A stretch of DNA of 54,171 bases from Mongoliibacter sp. Its GTDB lineage: Bacteria > Bacteroidota > Bacteroidia > Cytophagales > Cyclobacteriaceae. The stretch spans positions 1-54,171 of the forward strand of contig NZ_REBN01000240.1 of NCBI RefSeq assembly GCF_007692705.1, read 5' to 3'. The notes beneath the pieces were generated by a model, which worked only from the letters and a program-made list of their open reading frames with translations, was not told the DNA's origin and searched no databases. Within the stretch, counting starts at the first letter, position 1. The number at the start of each line of letters is the position of its first letter. The position numbers and the translations under genes are program-made. Positions 25,877 to 33,670 of the stretch are shown piece by piece.

Positions 25877-28255
25877 TTAATTTTTATTTCTTACAGCAAT
25901 GGGGACTTTGAGAGAAAAGCTAATATTTCTTCCTTGCTCAGGCAAATTCAATAACCTATACCGGCTCAAGTGATTGAAATATACTTCGTTTGTTAGGTTT
26001 TGGCCGGAGAGTTGAAACTTCACTTCCTGTTTGGCGATTTTGATATCACCACCAAGCCCTGCTTCTAAAAGGGTATATCCCGGTGTGGATCTTTCATTCC
26101 TATCCACACGGTTTTGATCCTCAGCATGTCGTACCTCAGCAAAAAAGTAAAGGTTATCAAGTAGGCGCGCTACTTCTGGCAACTTATATTCAATTCCAGT
26201 CAAAGCACTGAATGGTGGGGTCAAAGGTAAAGGTAATCCTGTATCCAGATTTTTATTATAAACATATTCTGCACCAAAGTTGATAGAAAAGCCTTTGAAG
26301 GGGGAGAAGGTAGACATCAGTTCACCTCCCGTGAAAATGGCGTTGTTTTGGCGGTATTCCCAAATAATACTAGAGCCTGGTAATGGGGAAAATCTTGCTG
26401 CCGGAGAGAGGTAAATATAACCATCATAATAACCAAAGAAAGGACTCAGGGATATCAAAAATCTTTTACTGGAATAGGCCAAGTTAATGTCTGATTGGTA
26501 GCTTCTTTCTCGTTCCAAGTTGGCATTACCCACTTCATGACGAAAATTTCCGTGATGAACACCATTGGAAGACAGCTCAATTGGGGTAGGGATTCGATAA
26601 GCTGACCCCAAGTTAAATTTTAGGTTGAAATTATCCGAAAATACCCAAGAAAGGCCTGTGGAAGCACTTCCATTAAAAAATTCCTTTTGAATATCAGGAT
26701 TTCTTTGATCAGTTTCCCCTGTAGGCCTCAACCTTTCAAAGATAGGTTGTAAGTGTTCTTGTATATCGTGATATGCGCCATCCAACCTTAGACCTCCATT
26801 AAGGATTAAATTGGGGCTGAATTTGTACTCTCTAAAATAAAAAAGGCCTCCCTGAAATGATTGAAAATTAGGAAGTAAAAATTCAAAACCGCTTTGCTCA
26901 TTAGAAGAGAATTGGGAGTTAAACCCAATTATAGATTGTCCTTTTTGACCATGAGTTTTATTGATGCGGGCATTTGCTGTAAAGACATCTAATGTAAGGG
27001 CTAAAGCAAGGTTACCAAATGGATTGTCAGGACCTACTTCCTGTGTGTGAGGCCTTGAAAATTCCCTTCTTTCATTTTTTTGATAACCAAAGTCCAGTTC
27101 TACCCAATTTCCATTGATAAGGATACTATTATTCCACAATACTTTCAAGTGTTGATTACTTTGTTTGGGAATATCAATGTTTCTGAAATCTCCATCGTGT
27201 CTTAGGTTGTAAGAATTGGGTACGCCAACTGCACCTGCGAAAATTCCTGCCTCCTGATCAAACTTACTGACAGTTAGTGTGGAATATCCCCAATCTTTTT
27301 TTACACCAGCCATGGTAGAAAAATGCCTTTCTCGCCCAGCTGTGTTTTTCAACCTGTTGTTGTTGATAGGCAGGATAAACCCGGCATAATTGAATTGATT
27401 GGCAGGAACCCTATAATCCGCAAAATCCTGCATGGTAAACCTACCCCCAAAAATAATATCGCCTTCATTGCCTTCAATTGCAATTGAATTGGAAAACATG
27501 TCATTGTTACTCCTGTACATGCTTGTAAAAGAGGCTTCTATTTCATCATTTTGCTTAAATGCGGGCGGGGAAATATTGATGACTCCTGCCATTCCATCGG
27601 AGCCATAGAGAAGAGAGGAGGGACCCTTTACTACTTCAACTCTATCTACATCAAAGGGATCAATTTCCAGTCCGTGATCTGCTCCCCATTGCTGGCCTTC
27701 CTGCTTGATACCTCGGTCATTGATCATGATTCTGTTGAAACTCATACCTCTGATGACAGGTTTTGCGATACCTACACCTGTATTGATGGTACTGATGCCA
27801 GGGAGTTTCTCCAATGCATTGGCGAATGTCCCACCATTGTTTCTTTCCAAATAGTCCCTATCTAAAACCAAAATTGTTTGAGATTGCTCCAAAGGGCCAT
27901 TTTTAAAAGGGTTTGCTTCAATCGTCAAGCTCTCGAGCTGAATGGCAGATTCTTTCAGGGTTATTTTTACTTCAGAATCTCCTTCTTGGATAAATATATT
28001 TTTGTTTTCAGATTTATAACCTACATGGGTAATGTGTAAATGGTATGACCCAGGTCTTAGATTCTTGAATGTAAAATTGCCATCCAAATCTGCAAGTGTA
28101 CCTTTTCCCAATTCATGAATAGAAATTGTAGCCATCAATCCTGAACCATCTTCATCCTGAACCTGTCCAAACAAAGAAAATCCTGTTTGTTGCGCTTCAA
28201 GGGAGAATGTGTTCAAAAAGAATAAAGAAAATATAAAGATATAATGGCGGACCAA
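25877..28255 (-). CDS. TonB-dependent receptor, ZnuD-like (candidate zinc importer of the outer membrane)
   Basis: 792 residues from the TTG at 28253-28255, chosen because it starts a good signal peptide (VRHYIFIFSLFFLNTFSL, cleaved after EAQ) and because the promoter elements lie just upstream. Longer TTG readings to 28291 cross the operator and -7 box. Domains: carboxypeptidase-regulatory-like domain (about 25-105), plug (about 115-225; TBDT features ALEKLPGIST and GPSSLLYGSDGMAGVINI) and a beta-barrel. The segment SNGVHHGNFRHEVGNANLER near 560-580 matches the His-containing pattern of ZnuD-type zinc receptors. It imports its ligand using TonB/ExbBD energy. Iron or hemin is the alternative substrate. 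Confidence 0.9.
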   Translation of the reverse strand: MVRHYIFIFSLFFLNTFSLEAQQTGFSLFGQVQDEDGSGLMATISIHELGKGTLADLDGNFTFKNLRPGSYHLHITHVGYKSENKNIFIQEGDSEVKITLKESAIQLESLTIEANPFKNGPLEQSQTILVLDRDYLERNNGGTFANALEKLPGISTINTGVGIAKPVIRGMSFNRIMINDRGIKQEGQQWGADHGLEIDPFDVDRVEVVKGPSSLLYGSDGMAGVINISPPAFKQNDEIEASFTSMYRSNNDMFSNSIAIEGNEGDIIFGGRFTMQDFADYRVPANQFNYAGFILPINNNRLKNTAGRERHFSTMAGVKKDWGYSTLTVSKFDQEAGIFAGAVGVPNSYNLRHDGDFRNIDIPKQSNQHLKVLWNNSILINGNWVELDFGYQKNERREFSRPHTQEVGPDNPFGNLALALTLDVFTANARINKTHGQKGQSIIGFNSQFSSNEQSGFEFLLPNFQSFQGGLFYFREYKFSPNLILNGGLRLDGAYHDIQEHLQPIFERLRPTGETDQRNPDIQKEFFNGSASTGLSWVFSDNFNLKFNLGSAYRIPTPIELSSNGVHHGNFRHEVGNANLERERSYQSDINLAYSSKRFLISLSPFFGYYDGYIYLSPAARFSPLPGSSIIWEYRQNNAIFTGGELMSTFSPFKGFSINFGAEYVYNKNLDTGLPLPLTPPFSALTGIEYKLPEVARLLDNLYFFAEVRHAEDQNRVDRNERSTPGYTLLEAGLGGDIKIAKQEVKFQLSGQNLTNEVYFNHLSRYRLLNLPEQGRNISFSLKVPIAVRNKN

Positions 28256-28260
28256 GGAAA

Positions 28261-28287
28261 TGCAATATTGTTTCAAATGCAAAAGTA
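28261..28287 (-). promoter_or_regulatory. Candidate Zur-type operator and -7 box of the TonB receptor gene
   Basis: TGCAATATTGTTTCA at 28261-28275 reads TGAAACAATATTGCA on the minus strand, one base different from the COG0523 operator. A TACTTTTG -7 box is at 28280-28287, 4 nt from the operator edge (the other two sites overlap their boxes). The predicted transcript start falls about 20 nt before the TTG start at 28255. Confidence 0.6.
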
Positions 28288-28588
28288 TCAAATTGTAAGA
28301 ATAGTTCCTTGAATAGCCAATGCTTTTTGAAACTTAATTGCAATTTAAATTCGGTTACATGAATGGTCATAATTAAGGATGGAAAAAGTTGAATAAATAT
28401 ATTTTTTTAACTTTTAAATTTAAAATTCTGCAATTCAATTCAAATAGAAGTTTGGTTTAATATGGTGAATACAATATTTAATGTATTTATTTATCTTATT
28501 TTTTATTGATCGTAAAATAAAATTTTATAGATTGGTAAGAACATAATATGTATTATTTACATTATCAACTTACTAACCTTTACTAATT
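28288..28588. other. AT-rich divergent intergenic region
   Basis: Beyond the receptor promoter, about 300 nt of AT-rich sequence leads to the subtilisin-like gene. I see no ORF, hairpin terminator, RNA gene or good TAnnTTTG element for the plus-strand gene here; its promoter remains unidentified. Confidence 0.5.
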
Positions 28589-30193
28589 ATGCTTAAAAAA
28601 TTTTACGGGATGATCGGTAAACCGATAGGTTTGCTCGTCTTAAGTTTGGCATTTGTAATGACTTCATGTCAAGATGCCGAAAATGAATTGTCTTTTGAGG
28701 ATTTAGATGTCTTTACCACCGACACACCTCGAGGAGTAATTCCTGGTCAGTACATTGTAGTTTTACAGGAGAATCAACTTACTTTCAGCAGAACAGGTGA
28801 GTATACTTCTGTTCAGTCTCTGATGAGAGAATTCACATTGGATTTATTGGCTAGATACGGGGTTGAAGACTCAAGTGTAGAAAGGGTTTATGGAAATTTG
28901 ATTCCAGGATTTGCGGTGAAGCTGAGCGATGAACAGTTAAACTCACTTGAACAGGATCCTAGTGTAGCTTATATAGAGCCTGATCAATACGCCTACGCCT
29001 CTTCAACTACTCAAAGTAATGCAACTTGGGGTTTAGACAGAATTGATCAGCGTGATTTGCCTTTAAATGGAACCTATACTTACAATGCTACAGGGCAAGG
29101 AGTTACGGCCTATATTATAGATACAGGTGTTCGCACTACACATGGTGAATTTGGAAATCGTGCACAAAGAGGTTTTGATGCTTTTGGTGGTAATTCTGAG
29201 GACTGTAATGGTCATGGAACCCATGTTGCAGGTACTGTGGGAGGTACAGTTTATGGTGTAGCTAAAGCAGTTACCCTAGTGGGTGTTCGAGTATTAGATT
29301 GCAATGGATCTGGATCTTGGAGCGGTGTAATAGCTGGTATGGATTGGGTAGCAGCTAATGCTTCCGGTGCTTCAGTTGCCAACATGTCACTTGGAGGTGG
29401 AGGAAGTGCTGCGATAGACGATGCGGTAGCCAGAATGTTCGATGCGGGTGTCCCTGTAATAGTGGCAGCTGGAAATGGTGATTTTAGAGGAAGAGAGGCC
29501 AATGCGTGTAATTATTCTCCTGCAAGAGCAGCGAGAGCATATACTGTTGGTGCAACTACTAGTACAGACTCCAAGACTTCTTGGTCAAACTATGGAGATT
29601 GTGTAGATATTTTTGCTCCAGGTGCATCCATCACAGCTGCTTGGCATACAAGTAATACGGCTACTAATACCATTAGTGGAACTTCCATGGCATCACCGCA
29701 TGTAGCTGGTGTTGCTGCTCTTTTTTTACAAAGTAATCCTTCAGCATCTGCTCAAGCAGTATATAATTTCCTTTCGGAGACTTCAACAAAAAACAAAGTC
29801 ACTAATTCCAGAACTGTCAACAACCATTTGCTCTATTCATTAGGTACTTCTTCTGGTGGAGATGATGGCGATAATGGCGGTGATGATGGTGATAATGGGG
29901 GTGATGATGGAGACGATGGAGACGATGGTGATAATGGAGGAGACGATCCATCAGCCATTTCGTTAACTGGTTCAGGTACTAAAGTTCAAGGACGTTGGAG
30001 AGCAGAACTTTCTTGGTCCGGAGCGAGTTCTTCTCAGGTTGATATATATAGGGATGGTACCAAGATTGCTACTGTAAACAATTCAGGTTCTTATACAGAT
30101 CAAACCAACCTAAGGGGATCAGGAACATTGACTTATACAGTTTGTGAAGCTGGTTCTGAGGTTTGTTCCAGTGGTGTAACCATTACTTTCTAA
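28589..30193 (+). CDS. S8 family serine peptidase lipoprotein (subtilisin/proteinase K-like)
   Basis: 534 residues. A lipoprotein signal ends MTSC27 followed by QDAENE. An I9 propeptide-inhibitor region (about 53-136) precedes the catalytic domain with Asp178 (IIDTG), His209 (GHGTHVAG), oxyanion Asn296 (VAAGN) and Ser366 (GTSMASPHVAG), as in aqualysin/proteinase K. An Asp/Gly/Asn-rich linker (424-453) leads to a C-terminal Fn3-like beta domain (about 456-534). It is probably anchored in the outer membrane and may face outward (inference from the acidic motif). It digests external proteins. No other protease gene adjoins it directly. Confidence 0.95.
   Translation: MLKKFYGMIGKPIGLLVLSLAFVMTSCQDAENELSFEDLDVFTTDTPRGVIPGQYIVVLQENQLTFSRTGEYTSVQSLMREFTLDLLARYGVEDSSVERVYGNLIPGFAVKLSDEQLNSLEQDPSVAYIEPDQYAYASSTTQSNATWGLDRIDQRDLPLNGTYTYNATGQGVTAYIIDTGVRTTHGEFGNRAQRGFDAFGGNSEDCNGHGTHVAGTVGGTVYGVAKAVTLVGVRVLDCNGSGSWSGVIAGMDWVAANASGASVANMSLGGGGSAAIDDAVARMFDAGVPVIVAAGNGDFRGREANACNYSPARAARAYTVGATTSTDSKTSWSNYGDCVDIFAPGASITAAWHTSNTATNTISGTSMASPHVAGVAALFLQSNPSASAQAVYNFLSETSTKNKVTNSRTVNNHLLYSLGTSSGGDDGDNGGDDGDNGGDDGDDGDDGDNGGDDPSAISLTGSGTKVQGRWRAELSWSGASSSQVDIYRDGTKIATVNNSGSYTDQTNLRGSGTLTYTVCEAGSEVCSSGVTITF
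29858..29947 (+). repeat. In-frame minisatellite encoding the Asp/Gly/Asn linker of the peptidase
   Basis: Tandem GATGATGGNGATAATGGNGG-like units, partly degraded, encode GGDDGDN-type repeats at residues 424-453 of the subtilisin-like protein. Several units are identical at DNA level, which suggests recent slippage or duplication. The Asp-rich linker resembles calcium-binding thrombospondin type-3-like stretches. Confidence 0.8.
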
Positions 30194-30214
30194 TTTACAA
30201 TTACTGAAAAATAG

Positions 30215-30245
30215 ATAAGCCGCGTGTCCATGACAAGCGGCTTAT
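30215..30245. terminator. Bidirectional intrinsic terminator
   Basis: ATAAGCCGC (30215-30223) pairs with GCGGCTTAT (30237-30245); an inner TGTC/GACA stem closes a CAT loop. T-rich sequence follows on the plus strand. It serves the peptidase gene and overlaps the 3' end of the DUF3820 gene (stop codon at 30242-30244). Confidence 0.85.
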
Positions 30246-30463
30246 TTTTTATACATTTTTTTTAATTCCGTCAAAATACCTTCTAAACCATTGAGTCGGA
30301 TTTCATACAAGGTATTCAGCCACATGCCAAGCTTACCTTTAGGAAATCCCTGACCATGCATCCAAACCAGATAGTGTTCAGGAATATCACATAGTAAACG
30401 ACCCTTATATTTTCCATAGGGCATTGTCTTGGTCACTAGATCTACTAAAATTTCTTTATCCAT
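30242..30463 (-). CDS. DUF3820 family protein
   Basis: 73 residues, matching the small DUF3820 family by the motif MPYGKYKGRLLCDIPEHYLVW and the following GFPKGKLG. Its function is not known; some family members were annotated in the past as quorum-sensing-regulated virulence factors without direct evidence here. The gene is divergent from the 30509 hydrolase gene and convergent with the peptidase gene. Its stop codon is embedded in the shared terminator hairpin. Confidence 0.85.
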   Translation of the reverse strand: MDKEILVDLVTKTMPYGKYKGRLLCDIPEHYLVWMHGQGFPKGKLGMWLNTLYEIRLNGLEGILTELKKMYKK

Positions 30464-30508
30464 TTGTCAAAATAAATATAAATTGGCAAGACTATTCTAA
30501 AAATTCGT

Positions 30509-31921
30509 ATGAGAAATTTTACAACGATTATTTTGCTTTTAACATTATTACCTTGTTTATCAGTTCAAGCTCAGTCAGCGGAAGGTAGCTGGGAAGGTGT
30601 TTTGGATGTAATGGGAACCAAATTACCTTTGGTTTTTAGTTTTGAACAAAAAGATGAAATATGGTCAGGCTTTATGGACAGTCCAAGTCAAGGTGCAAAA
30701 GACATTCCTTTGACAAAAGTGCTGTTCGAGGATAACCTCTTACTTTTTGAGCACAGTGCTGCTAACATCACTTTTGAAGGAATACTATTGGGTGATCAGA
30801 TTTCAGGAACCTTCAAACAGGGAGGAATGTCTTTTCCTTTGGCACTAAGAAAGAGAGATACCATTGAAACTGATGAAATTATTAAGCCCTTGAGACCACA
30901 AACGCCTCAAGCTCCTTTTTCTTATGAATCCAAAGATGTGAGTTTCCCAAATGAAGAAGTAGGACTCAATTTATATGGTACACTTACCATTCCTGAAGGT
31001 GAAGGACCATTTCCAACCATAATTCTTGTGACTGGTTCAGGACCTCAGGATAGGAATTCTACCATATTTGACCATCAGTCCTTTTGGGTCTTAGCCGATT
31101 TTTTCAGTAAAAATGGCGTGATGGTGTTGAGGTATGATGAGAGAGGAGTAGGGGAGTCAGATGGAAATTTCGCGTCTGCAACTTCTGAAGATTTTAAAAA
31201 TGATGCGCAGCATGCAATTTCTTATCTAAAAACCTTAGAACAAGTAGATACTAGTAGAATTGGGGTGTTGGGGCATAGCGAGGGAGGAATGATTGCGTGG
31301 ATGATGGCAGCTGAACAAAAGAAACAGCCCTTGGACTTTATTATTTCTTTGGCAGCACCTGTGGTAAATATTCCTGAACTGATGAAAAAGCAAACAGAAG
31401 ATATTTCCAGAAGCTCAGGAAGCCCTAAAGCACTTGTTGAAAGGCAGGTTGAAATTAATTCCAAGTTTTACAGATTGATCAAAGATAGTGATGATAAAGA
31501 AATGGCTATGGAGGCTTTACCTGCTTTGGTTCAAGAAATAGTAGCCGAATATGATGTTTCAGATGAAATTAGAAAGCAGCAGGAAGAATCACTCTTAACC
31601 ACTTTTGAAAAAAGCATAAATCCTTGGTTTGTATATTTTATGAAATATGAGCCTGAGGTAGATATAAAGAAAATAGAGATTCCAGTATTTGCGGCTTTTG
31701 GGGTCAAGGATTTACAGGTTAATGCAGCCCAAAACGGGAACAGGTTAATTGAACTGTTTGAGGGCAAAGATGAATTACTCCGTCTTAAAGTTTACGAAGA
31801 TTTGAACCATCTTTTTCAAAAAGCCGATACGGGTGCAATTTCAGAATATCAGCAGATAGAAGAAACCTTCAATCAAAAAGTAATGGATGATATCTTGGGT
31901 TTTATTAAAGCAATTAAATAA
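30509..31921 (+). CDS. Secreted alpha/beta hydrolase with N-terminal lipocalin-like domain
   Basis: 470 residues. A signal peptide (1-22, cleaved after VQAQ) is followed by a beta-rich N-terminal domain (about 25-125, WEGVLDVMGTKLPLVF and SGTFKQGGMSFPL) and an alpha/beta-hydrolase domain with VTGSGPQDRN, an RYDERGVGESDG segment and nucleophile elbow GHSEGG near residue 257. A C-terminal His is visible in DLNHLF. It belongs to the Bacteroidota group of S9-like/dienelactone-hydrolase-like esterases. Its substrate is unknown; a role in peptide or ester hydrolysis is only inferred. Confidence 0.93.
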   Translation: MRNFTTIILLLTLLPCLSVQAQSAEGSWEGVLDVMGTKLPLVFSFEQKDEIWSGFMDSPSQGAKDIPLTKVLFEDNLLLFEHSAANITFEGILLGDQISGTFKQGGMSFPLALRKRDTIETDEIIKPLRPQTPQAPFSYESKDVSFPNEEVGLNLYGTLTIPEGEGPFPTIILVTGSGPQDRNSTIFDHQSFWVLADFFSKNGVMVLRYDERGVGESDGNFASATSEDFKNDAQHAISYLKTLEQVDTSRIGVLGHSEGGMIAWMMAAEQKKQPLDFIISLAAPVVNIPELMKKQTEDISRSSGSPKALVERQVEINSKFYRLIKDSDDKEMAMEALPALVQEIVAEYDVSDEIRKQQEESLLTTFEKSINPWFVYFMKYEPEVDIKKIEIPVFAAFGVKDLQVNAAQNGNRLIELFEGKDELLRLKVYEDLNHLFQKADTGAISEYQQIEETFNQKVMDDILGFIKAIK

Positions 31922-31938
31922 TCCTGTCAAAATACATC

Positions 31939-31973
31939 ACAAAGCTGTGGAAGTTAAAATCCCACAGCTTTGT
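31939..31973 (-). terminator. Possible hairpin at the ggt 3' end
   Basis: ACAAAGCTGTGG pairs with CCACAGCTTTGT (31939-31950 and 31962-31973) around an 11-nt loop. The right arm lies within the last codons of ggt. The T-tract after it on the minus strand is poor, so this may be a weak terminator or an RNA-stability hairpin. Confidence 0.5.
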
Positions 31974-33666
31974 CATCACCTCTCCAATCTGCCCCACCTT
32001 CCAGGCGGCCATCAGGAAGTACAAGGATGGCATCTACTTTTCCTAATATTGGTGTATAACCTTCATTGATCTGATATCCCTTTTCCTTCAAGGCTTCAAA
32101 GACGTCGTGTGAGAAACCTTCAGGCTCGAAGTTTATATGGTCAGGTAACCACTGATGGTGAAATCTAGGAGCATCTACAGCTTCTTGCATGCTCATTCCA
32201 AATTCTACAACATTTAAAATGGTCTGTAATACGGATGTAATGATTGTGGAACCTCCTGGAGTACCCACTACCATTTTAAGGGTACCATTCTTTTCCACCA
32301 AAGTAGGAGTCATAGAGCTTAGCATTCTCTTTCCTGGAGAAATGGCATTTGCTTCTGCACCAATCAAACCAAACATATTTGGAATGCCGGTTTTTGAACT
32401 GAAATCATCCATTTCATTATTGAAAAAGAAACCTAACTCTTCAGAATAGAGTTTTGAGCCATATGCTCCATTGAGCGTAGTGGTAACGGCCACTGCATTT
32501 CCAAACTGATCCACTATGGAGTAGTGTGTCGTCTCATCACTTTCCAGAATTTGGAGGTTTCCTTCCCTGATGTCTGAAGAAAGTGTTGCTTTTTGAGGAT
32601 TGAAATTACTCATTCTTGATTGCAGGTAGGATTTTGAGATTAACTCCTGAATCGGGACTTCAACAAAATCAGGGTCACCCAAAAAGTAATTCCTATCTGC
32701 ATATGCTCTTCTTTCTGCTTCCGTCAGTACTTGGATGTATTCAGGACTGTTATGCCCCATTTCTTGAAGATCAAAGTCTTCCAGCATACCAAATATCTGG
32801 GCCAATGTGACGCCTCCACTACTTGGAGGTGCCATGGATATGATTTGATTGCCTTTATAATCAAACTTTATAGGATCTCTCCAAACCGCTTCATACGCCT
32901 CAAGATCTTCCAATGTAATAATCCCTCCTTTTTCCTGAATAAATTTAGCAATGCTTTTGGCAGTTTCCCCTTTATAAAATTCATCCCTGCTATTTGCAGC
33001 AATTCTTTTGAGGGTATTGGCTAAAGCAGGGTATTTGATGGTGTCTCCTTCAGAAAATTCCTGGCTGAAAAAAGTATCTTTTCCGTTGACAGCGATAAAA
33101 CTATTCCTATTACTAGCCAGTCTTCCTTCTTGATTTTTGGTCACCACTACACCTTTTTGAGCCAAGGCAATCACAGGTTCTAATATCTCTTCAATTGGCA
33201 GTGTACCGAATTTTTCATGTACGGCAAAAATCCCAGCGATGGTTCCCGGGACTCCAACTGCCAATGCTCCTGTGGTACTTAAGTTTGGGATTACCTCTCC
33301 ATTTTCATCAAGATACATATCTCTATGAGCTGCCTGAGGAGCTTTCTCCCTGTAATCAATACTTCCAAATGATCCATCTTTATGTCTAAATACCATAAAA
33401 CCGCCTCCTCCGAGATTTCCTGCAAAAGGAAAAGCTACGGCTAGTGCCATTTCAGTTGCAATCATGGCATCGAAAGCATTTCCACCCTTTTCAAGCATGG
33501 ATAATCCTATAATAGAAGCCTCCTCCCGTGCAGAAACAACCATTGCAATTTCTGCAATTAATCCTGTTTTGAGAGATGGTATTGCATCTTTTTGGTTGCA
33601 GGAAATAAAAAGCAGTACAAAAAGAAAACATAAGCCTGTACTTCTGCTTTGAAAATTTCGGCTCAT
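31954..33666 (-). CDS. ggt: Gamma-glutamyltransferase (lipoprotein form)
   Basis: 570 residues. A lipoprotein-type signal ends LFISC23 followed by NQKDA. The Ntn-hydrolase precursor is complete: Arg106 in YREKAP (glutamate binding) and the autoprocessing/catalytic Thr380 in ETTHYSIVD, followed by the small-subunit segments MLSSMTPTLV and GTPGGSTI. It is made as one chain that cleaves itself before Thr380 and hydrolyses or transfers gamma-glutamyl groups of glutathione and peptides in the periplasm or at the surface. It follows the S9 peptidase gene by 4 nt, so they are cotranscribed, consistent with peptide scavenging. Confidence 0.96.
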   Translation of the reverse strand: MSRNFQSRSTGLCFLFVLLFISCNQKDAIPSLKTGLIAEIAMVVSAREEASIIGLSMLEKGGNAFDAMIATEMALAVAFPFAGNLGGGGFMVFRHKDGSFGSIDYREKAPQAAHRDMYLDENGEVIPNLSTTGALAVGVPGTIAGIFAVHEKFGTLPIEEILEPVIALAQKGVVVTKNQEGRLASNRNSFIAVNGKDTFFSQEFSEGDTIKYPALANTLKRIAANSRDEFYKGETAKSIAKFIQEKGGIITLEDLEAYEAVWRDPIKFDYKGNQIISMAPPSSGGVTLAQIFGMLEDFDLQEMGHNSPEYIQVLTEAERRAYADRNYFLGDPDFVEVPIQELISKSYLQSRMSNFNPQKATLSSDIREGNLQILESDETTHYSIVDQFGNAVAVTTTLNGAYGSKLYSEELGFFFNNEMDDFSSKTGIPNMFGLIGAEANAISPGKRMLSSMTPTLVEKNGTLKMVVGTPGGSTIITSVLQTILNVVEFGMSMQEAVDAPRFHHQWLPDHINFEPEGFSHDVFEALKEKGYQINEGYTPILGKVDAILVLPDGRLEGGADWRGDDKAVGF

Positions 33667-33670
33667 CGAT

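Noticed and set aside
29858-29947. GATG-rich tandem repeat as a CRISPR or intergenic repeat
   Set aside because: It is in frame within the peptidase gene and encodes its linker; no spacers.
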